A DNA stretch of 64,000 bases, taken from CAYRWR01 sp964428015 (GTDB lineage Bacteria; Spirochaetota; Brevinematia; Brevinematales; CAYRWR01). Under the pieces are notes generated by a model. It searched no databases and had not been told where the DNA came from. It saw only the letters and a program-made list of their open reading frames with translations. The stretch is from assembly GCA_964428015.1 (NCBI GenBank), contig CAYRWR010000013.1, positions 1-64,000 on the forward strand, given 5' to 3'. Shown piece after piece: positions 58,723 to 64,000 of this stretch. Each line of letters opens with the position of its first letter. The stretch's first letter is position 1. The translations under genes were made by a program, and so were the position numbers.

Positions 58723-61700
58723 TTAATCAAACAACCCCAGTATTTCCTGATCGCTCAGGGAAGAATAGAATACTGAATCTGTGGACAGAAGATCCTCCAC
58801 CAGAGCCTTTTTCCGCTCCTGTAATGCCAGAATCTTTTCTTCCACAGTATCTTTGACGATGAGACGGTACACTGTGACCCGGTTTTGCTGACCGATGCGG
58901 TGGGCTCTGTCCATAGCCTGGGACTCCACCGCTGGGTTCCACCAGGGGTCAAACAGGATCACATAGTCAGCCGCGGTGAGATTGATACCGGTACTTCCCG
59001 CCTTGAGGCTGATCAGAAAGAAAGACAACCCGGAATCCTGCTGAAAACGATTGACCGGCTTGTCTCTGTCCCGGGTACTTCCGTCCAGGCGGACATAGCC
59101 CCAGTTTTTTTGATCACAATGCGGCTGGATACGGTCCAGGACTTTGACAAACTGAGAAAAGATTAAAGCCTTGTGACCTTCCTGACGCAGTTCTTCCATA
59201 GTATCCAAAAGAACTGTTTCCTTAATGGAAGCTGTATCCTCATATCCCGGCTCCAGTAAACCGGGGTAGAGACAGATCTGGCGAAGTTTCAACAGCGCGT
59301 CAAACACCGATACAACGCTCTTTTTTACCCCTTTGTCCTGGAGCTCTTGACTTAGCTTTTTCCTGAGCAGTTTGGCAGTGTCTTTATAGAGCTTCTTCTG
59401 TTGTTTGTCCATCTCACAATACAGGATGATCTCTTCCTTCTCCGGCAGGTCGGTCAGGACCTCCTCCTTTTTACGGCGCAGGATAAAAGGGGCACAGCGG
59501 GCCTGCAGTAAACGGACCTTGGCTTCATCTCCCTGCTCTTCAATAGGCCTGGCATATTCTGTACTGAAGGACTTCTGGCTTCCCAAAAAACCGGGAAATA
59601 GAAAGTCCATCTGAGCCCATAATTCCCGGGTATTGTTTTCCACCGGTGTACCTGTTAAGGAAAGTCTAAAGGATGCTTCCAGAGCACGAACAGACTTAAA
59701 AGCCCGGGATGCGGGGTTTTTTATATTCTGTGCTTCATCCAGGATTAGGCAACTAAAAGTAGTATTCTTAAAAATCTCCACATCATTGGCCAGGGTGTGA
59801 TAGGAAGTCAGGATGATGTCGGCTGATTTTTCCAGCTCATTGCCCCGGGTCTGACCGTGATGGCGGACAAAGGAAAGGGAAGGTGTAAAGCGTCGTATTT
59901 CCCGTTCCCAGTTGGGAAGAGTAGTCACAGGTACTATCAGGAGTGCCTGTTCCAGTTTTCCAGTTTCCTTTAAATAAAGCAAAAAGTAGAGTGTCTGTAT
60001 GGTCTTGCCCAGGCCCATGTCATCAGCCAGGATGCCGGAGAGTCCCTCTTTCCATAACAGACAGAGCCAGCGGACCCCCTGGGTCTGATATACTCTCATG
60101 TCACCTCTGAATCCCTGCACCGGAGGCAGTTCAGGCCAGCTGGAATGATCGGTCAAGCGCCGGTATTTAGCCTGACGGCTCTGCCAGTCCGGGTCAGAAT
60201 CAAATCCCTGAGAAACCAGACAATCGATGCGCTGGAGGTCCAGCGGATGTACCCTCATCCGTCCTCTCTGATCCAGGCCTAATTCCACCCATTTTTTGAG
60301 TTTAGCCAGGTCTTCAGAGTGCAGCAATATCAGTTCCTCTTCCTTCTGTAGGAAGCCGCCCTCCAGGTAGGCCAGGTCATAGACCCCTTCGGTCTCATCC
60401 ACTTTCAGCTCCAGTTCGAACCAGTCCAGGGAACGCCGGGCCTGAAGTGATACACTCCCCTGTGCGCGCCGCAATGACAGTTGTCCCCGGGGCAAAGTCA
60501 CCGCGAAGCCCATGTCCAGCAGAGCCGCTCCAAATTCCAGCAGAAAGCCGCGCAGATCCAATGATAACTCATATTCTCCGCTGGAATTTCCGTAACGGGA
60601 CGCGGAGTCGCTATAGCTGGCAAAGAGACGTTCCAGGTAACGCATTATCCTGAGTTCATAAGCCGGGTCTTTTTCCAGAATGACATGATCTGAAAAGAGC
60701 GCCTGTTTATAGTCAAATTCCAGGTGGATTTCCAGACCAGGGTGATAGAGAGACTGATCCACGCGCAGTACAGATTGAGGCAGGATCTTCTGTACCAGAA
60801 GCTCTCCGGGAGGTAAAACCACCGAGATGAGGCTGTTTTTCACAGGAAGAGTGCGGTACCAGACCATGATATCATGATAACTCATGGAGTGGGCTAGCTT
60901 CTTCAGGGAGCAGCACAACTGGATTTCAGGCATTTCACCCTGAAAATAAAACAGGCCGGTTTGTTTTTCAAAAGCCAGAAAGGTGTGATGGTCATATTCC
61001 ATATGCAGATAATGGAAAGATTTTATTTCCATGGTGTGATCACTGTCCTGGAACAGTACCCGGGGATGAAACTGTACCCTGTCCTGAACATCCTTTTCCA
61101 GTGAAAACTCTATCCTGATTGTCTTAAAAGGCAACACAGTCAGGGGTTTGCCCCCAAAAAAAAGAGGCCTCTCTGCATGTAATAAGGGTTGAAACACAGA
61201 AAAATTGGAGAGAAGACTCTGGCGGTGGTCCAGGTTTAAGAGGGTGAATTCCAGCAGTTCCAGTTCCCGGGGAGGGGGTAATTCTGTCAGCCGTTCTTCA
61301 CGGAAATCTTCCCTGCGTCCCGCAGTCCCGACCTGCCGGATGGAGATCAGACAGGGCATCAGCATCAGGCCGGAATAATAGGCACTGGCCTGAAACAAGA
61401 CCAGTTCCCAGGCCAGGCTGTATTTTTGGGAAGCGGAAGCCCTGCTCCGGATACGGGAGGTCAGATCCGATGGGATGACTTCACTTCCAGGAGCCGGCGC
61501 ACTTAGCCGGAGGGACCGGGGTATCTCCTGTGCGCTTGTTTCTCTGTAGTCCCGGATCTCCTGTTCCAATCGGGACAGGCCCTCAGGAGGAACAGCCTGA
61601 TCGCTGACTGCCAGAATGGCCGCAGCCAGATGTTTGCAATTATAAGGATAGGGACAGGAGCAGTCTGCCCGGGACAGGTCACCCTGCTCATTGATCCTGA

Positions 61701-61869
61701 AAAAGCCGGTGTATTTTTTACGACCTGAGCCTTTTACCGTAAATTCAAAGTCGGGATTGCTTACTTTTACTTCCAGGACTCTGCCTTCCTGGAAATAACT
61801 CATACCCCGCTGAAAGACCTGGTTGTCAAATTTTTTACGTATCTTCAGTAAGTCGAAATCAGAACTCAT
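58723..61869 (-). CDS. SWIM-domain SNF2 helicase-like ATPase
   Basis: 1048 residues. N-terminal SWIM zinc motif (Cys70, Cys72, Cys78, His80 in CSCPYPYNCKH), a long middle domain of unknown fold, and the SNF2 motor (about 590-1040): motif I ILADDMGLGKTIQT, II LDEAQ, III LTGTPVEN, and the V/VI region AGSTGINLTAADYVI and DRAHRIGQQNRVTVYRL. SNF2 proteins move along double-stranded DNA. In bacteria the exact role is not settled; some members sit beside toxin or phage-defence genes, but no such neighbour is present here. ATG at 61867-61869. Confidence 0.92.
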   Translation of the reverse strand: MSSDFDLLKIRKKFDNQVFQRGMSYFQEGRVLEVKVSNPDFEFTVKGSGRKKYTGFFRINEQGDLSRADCSCPYPYNCKHLAAAILAVSDQAVPPEGLSRLEQEIRDYRETSAQEIPRSLRLSAPAPGSEVIPSDLTSRIRSRASASQKYSLAWELVLFQASAYYSGLMLMPCLISIRQVGTAGRREDFREERLTELPPPRELELLEFTLLNLDHRQSLLSNFSVFQPLLHAERPLFFGGKPLTVLPFKTIRIEFSLEKDVQDRVQFHPRVLFQDSDHTMEIKSFHYLHMEYDHHTFLAFEKQTGLFYFQGEMPEIQLCCSLKKLAHSMSYHDIMVWYRTLPVKNSLISVVLPPGELLVQKILPQSVLRVDQSLYHPGLEIHLEFDYKQALFSDHVILEKDPAYELRIMRYLERLFASYSDSASRYGNSSGEYELSLDLRGFLLEFGAALLDMGFAVTLPRGQLSLRRAQGSVSLQARRSLDWFELELKVDETEGVYDLAYLEGGFLQKEEELILLHSEDLAKLKKWVELGLDQRGRMRVHPLDLQRIDCLVSQGFDSDPDWQSRQAKYRRLTDHSSWPELPPVQGFRGDMRVYQTQGVRWLCLLWKEGLSGILADDMGLGKTIQTLYFLLYLKETGKLEQALLIVPVTTLPNWEREIRRFTPSLSFVRHHGQTRGNELEKSADIILTSYHTLANDVEIFKNTTFSCLILDEAQNIKNPASRAFKSVRALEASFRLSLTGTPVENNTRELWAQMDFLFPGFLGSQKSFSTEYARPIEEQGDEAKVRLLQARCAPFILRRKKEEVLTDLPEKEEIILYCEMDKQQKKLYKDTAKLLRKKLSQELQDKGVKKSVVSVFDALLKLRQICLYPGLLEPGYEDTASIKETVLLDTMEELRQEGHKALIFSQFVKVLDRIQPHCDQKNWGYVRLDGSTRDRDKPVNRFQQDSGLSFFLISLKAGSTGINLTAADYVILFDPWWNPAVESQAMDRAHRIGQQNRVTVYRLIVKDTVEEKILALQERKKALVEDLLSTDSVFYSSLSDQEILGLFD

Positions 61870-61896
61870 CTCTTTCTCAGCCTTGTTTTTAATTTC

Positions 61897-62364
61897 TTAT
61901 TCCAGATCCAAAAATAAAGTACGGTTAAATTCTTTGAAACCCTGTTTCGGCCAGAATGAAGAGGACAGAACGTTGGAAGCTACAATCTGAAGACGGATCT
62001 GACTGATACCTTGTTCCCCTATCCATTGCTTCATGGCTGTAAAGAGCTTTTCCCCTACTCCCTTGCGACGGTATCTTTCCGTGACTGCCAGGTCATGGAT
62101 ATGAGCGTAACTTTCCTGTTTAAACAGGGGAAGATTTTGCTGCAGCTGTGCCAGGCAGTAACCTACCACTTCTCCCTCCTCCTCTGCCACCACAATATGA
62201 AAAGCAGGATCATCCAGATCCTGGACCAGAAAATCTCTGTGGATTTTATTTCCCTGTTCACTGAGGGTAAACCAGGGCTGAAGCTCCACATGTAATTCAG
62301 TCATTTCCTCCCACAGCTGCTGTACACGGTCAATATCATCAACCCGGGCTGTACGTATGTTCAT
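61897..62364 (-). CDS. GNAT-family N-acetyltransferase
   Basis: 155 residues. MNIRTARVDDIDRVQQLWEE at the start, then HDLAVTERYRRKGVGEKLF with the RxxGxG acetyl-CoA loop (about 95-113). Substrate unknown. The ATG overlaps the TGA of the upstream gene (62361..63149), with AGGAGAG inside that gene, so the two are coupled. Confidence 0.88.
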   Translation of the reverse strand: MNIRTARVDDIDRVQQLWEEMTELHVELQPWFTLSEQGNKIHRDFLVQDLDDPAFHIVVAEEEGEVVGYCLAQLQQNLPLFKQESYAHIHDLAVTERYRRKGVGEKLFTAMKQWIGEQGISQIRLQIVASNVLSSSFWPKQGFKEFNRTLFLDLE

Positions 62365-63149
62365 AACTCTCTCCTGGTATCCAGCAAAGTGACAGGATAA
62401 GTGGATTTGATTTCCTCGATTCGATGAATCTCGTCTTCGATGCTTTTTTTATCATCCGCGTTCATGACCTTGCTCTGCACCGCTATCTCCTGCAGGAGGT
62501 TTTTATGACGGATCTGCAGAATCCGATACTCCAGGGCGGATTGTTCTCCGGGGAGCCAGGCGCGGTAGGCAGGCAGTTCAAATTTGGCAAAATTCATGGT
62601 AAAGACCGCGGGATAGGTTTTTAAAATATCAGACACAGTATAAATAGTGTCATTCTTCATCTGGATCATGATCTCCAGCTGACGCACATCGGCACTGTTG
62701 CTGCCCTCGCTGTCAGACAGCCATACTCCACCGGCCAGCTTTTTGCCCAGGGCCAGGCCGTCTATGAACAGCTGCATCAACACCGCTTCCAGGTAATTGT
62801 GATAGGGATGCCGGGCCGGGTCAAAATGAAACCGGGAAATCTCCTGCCTGACAAACTCGATGCTGAGGAGCAGGTCGCCTACAGTAGACCAGCCGGTCTG
62901 GGCAGGCCCTCTCACCTCAGTAAAATGGTCGGAGTGATAGGAAGTCAAACCGGGACGCTCCTGAATGGCCAGAGTAGCTCCGGTGGGAAAGGTACGTAAT
63001 AGTTCCCCGGCCAGCTCCTGTGTATCCGGTATCAGGACATTGTCCAGATTATACAGGCCTGAGGGCAGGAGGACCATCTGGCCCTGTTCCTGAGCCAGGG
63101 TACGCCGCAGTCTGAGGGGCTGCGTCAATCTGTTTAAAAAACCTGCCAT
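62361..63149 (-). CDS. Protein of unknown function
   Basis: 262 residues, probably cytoplasmic: no signal peptide or membrane helix. Start ATG 63147-63149 has AGGAGG six bases upstream; an earlier start is out of keeping with it. The central part (about 80-170) contains FDPARHPYHNYLEAVLMQL and a Gly-rich GKKLAGGVWLSDSEG; the C-terminal 60 residues form a helix-rich coiled-coil-like tail. I recognise no family. Coupled to a GNAT gene and placed just downstream of aspS. Confidence 0.7.
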   Translation of the reverse strand: MAGFLNRLTQPLRLRRTLAQEQGQMVLLPSGLYNLDNVLIPDTQELAGELLRTFPTGATLAIQERPGLTSYHSDHFTEVRGPAQTGWSTVGDLLLSIEFVRQEISRFHFDPARHPYHNYLEAVLMQLFIDGLALGKKLAGGVWLSDSEGSNSADVRQLEIMIQMKNDTIYTVSDILKTYPAVFTMNFAKFELPAYRAWLPGEQSALEYRILQIRHKNLLQEIAVQSKVMNADDKKSIEDEIHRIEEIKSTYPVTLLDTRREL

Positions 63150-63167
63150 AATCTGCCTCCTGTAAAT

Positions 63168-63201
63168 AAAAAAAGAGGGAAGCATGGAACTTCCCTCTTT
63201 T
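63168..63201 (-). terminator. Terminator of aspS
   Basis: A perfect 12-bp stem (AAAAGAGGGAAG with CTTCCCTCTTTT, 7-base loop) with a T-rich tail on the minus strand, about 15 bases after the aspS stop. Confidence 0.93.
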
Positions 63202-63215
63202 GTGAACTATTGTGC

Positions 63216-64000
63216 TTATTTGTTCTTGGGGGCTTCAAACACCCGGATACCCAGGTCGGAAAGCTGCTCCCCGGTCACGGGTGAGGGACACTCGCTCATG
63301 AGGTCAATACCCTTCTGAGTCTTGGGGAAGGCGATCACGTCGCGGATATTATCCAGACCTTCGAATTCCATCACCACCCGGTCCAGGCCGAAGGCGATAC
63401 CACCGTGGGGAGGCGCGCCATAACTCAGCGCTTCCAGCAGGAAGCCGAATTTAACCTGGGCATCTTCCCGGCTGATCTTGAGAATATCGAATACTGTCTG
63501 CTGCACATCTGCGTCGCTGATACGGATAGAACCGCCGCCCAGCTCGATACCATTCACCACCAGGTCATAGGAGTCGGATAATACAGCACCGGGATCGGTT
63601 TTCATCTTGTCCAGGTCTTCCAGCTTGGGTGCGGTGAAGGGGTGGTGCACACTGTCGAACCGCTGTGCTTCTTCATCCCACTGGAACAGGGGGAAGTCCA
63701 CGATCCATACAAATTCCAGTCTTTTTTTGTCCAGGAGGCCAAAGCGGCGTCCTATTTCCAGACGCAGATTACAGATGGAGTCATAGACGACCTTGGATTT
63801 GGTATCTCCGATGAAGAGCAGAGCTCCTCCGTCCTTGATGCCGGTAGCTTTTATGAGCCTTTCCTGTACGGAGTCATCAAAATATTTCACAATATTGGAT
63901 TCCAGCTTGCCGTCCTTGACCCGCATCCAGGCCATACCTTTGGAGCCGTACTTGCCTACAAAGGCAATGAGGTCATCCAGGTCCTTACGGGACAGGCGGT
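63216..64000 (-). CDS. aspS: Aspartyl-tRNA synthetase, C-terminal part (runs off the window)
   Basis: 261 codons of the 3' part are visible; the gene continues past 64000. The sequence has the bacterial-type GAD insert (for example DGGALLFIGDTKSKV), then VWIVDFPLFQWDEE and the class II motifs, ending with motif 3 GGIAFGLDRVVM. The terminal SDLGIRVFEA is usual. An in-frame ATG at 63935 is not the real start, because the upstream frame (RKDLDDLIAFVGKYG) is also AspRS sequence. With gatC in the genome it could be the non-discriminating type, but that cannot be judged here. Confidence 0.95.
   Translation of the reverse strand, partial: RLSRKDLDDLIAFVGKYGSKGMAWMRVKDGKLESNIVKYFDDSVQERLIKATGIKDGGALLFIGDTKSKVVYDSICNLRLEIGRRFGLLDKKRLEFVWIVDFPLFQWDEEAQRFDSVHHPFTAPKLEDLDKMKTDPGAVLSDSYDLVVNGIELGGGSIRISDADVQQTVFDILKISREDAQVKFGFLLEALSYGAPPHGGIAFGLDRVVMEFEGLDNIRDVIAFPKTQKGIDLMSECPSPVTGEQLSDLGIRVFEAPKNK

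Noticed and set aside
58723..61869. SWIM-SNF2 ATPase as part of a phage-defence system
   Set aside because: No nuclease, methylase or PLD partner lies beside it; neighbours are queC, a GNAT gene and aspS.

Overview
The window comes from a member of the Spirochaetota. The strongest evidence is a FlaB-type flagellin (12202..13074) with the spirochaetal periplasmic-filament N-terminus. Also consistent are a TamB-BamA-Skp cluster and a complete mevalonate (MVA) operon in the gene order I know from Borrelia (HMG-CoA synthase, type 2 IPP isomerase, HMG-CoA reductase, mevalonate-diphosphate decarboxylase, phosphomevalonate kinase, mevalonate kinase). Nothing here allows placement below phylum or class. 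No rRNA, tRNA, CRISPR array, insertion sequence or prophage was seen; this is mostly ordinary chromosomal backbone.

Layout. 0-4.6 kb: ribosomal protein L28, then two small lipoproteins carrying stand-alone CBM48-like glycogen-binding domains, divergent from a lipoprotein pullulanase. 4.6-8.7 kb: tgt (queuosine) and an LptD-like outer-membrane protein, leftward. 8.8-12.2 kb: a GH13 glycosidase, a small secreted protein, a DJ-1 family protein and a methyltransferase, rightward. 12.2-13.2 kb: flaB behind a good sigma-28-like promoter. 13.2-16.7 kb: frr-uppS-cdsA followed by a sugar-binding protein; dxr and rseP, common downstream of cdsA elsewhere, are absent here. 16.7-26.9 kb (leftward): LPP20-like lipoprotein, TamB, BamA, Skp and a degenerate HD-GYP protein. 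27-33 kb (leftward): a YhaN-like ATPase, a Gfo/Idh oxidoreductase, an M50 protease and a TPR protein. 33-37.5 kb (leftward): a CrtI-like oxidoreductase, an RND/MMPL exporter and its TetR regulator. 37.7-44.1 kb (rightward): the MVA operon, six genes overlapping end to end. 44.2-50.6 kb: a lipoprotein metallopeptidase, a GNAT enzyme, a start-less gene remnant, a lipoprotein, glycogen phosphorylase, a small lipoprotein and acpS. 50.8-54.5 kb: a sigma-70 family factor, a membrane TPR protein and a second HD-GYP protein. 54.5-64 kb (mainly leftward): CoA-type Nudix hydrolase, trmB, gatC, riboflavin synthase, a DUF366-like gene with queC, a SWIM-SNF2 helicase, a GNAT enzyme with an unknown partner, and the 3' part of aspS.

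Themes. (i) Alpha-glucan use: two glycan-binding lipoproteins, pullulanase, GH13 enzyme, a solute-binding protein and glycogen phosphorylase. (ii) Isoprenoid supply by MVA only, with a perfect 28-bp palindrome inside the divergent tetR promoter. (iii) Outer-membrane biogenesis (LptD, BamA, TamB, Skp). (iv) Regulation: a near-consensus -24/-12 (sigma-54) promoter lies just upstream of a sigma-70 family gene, which resembles the RpoN-RpoS arrangement of Borrelia. I regard this as the most interesting signal in the window. I found no convincing defence island or wholly new multi-gene system.
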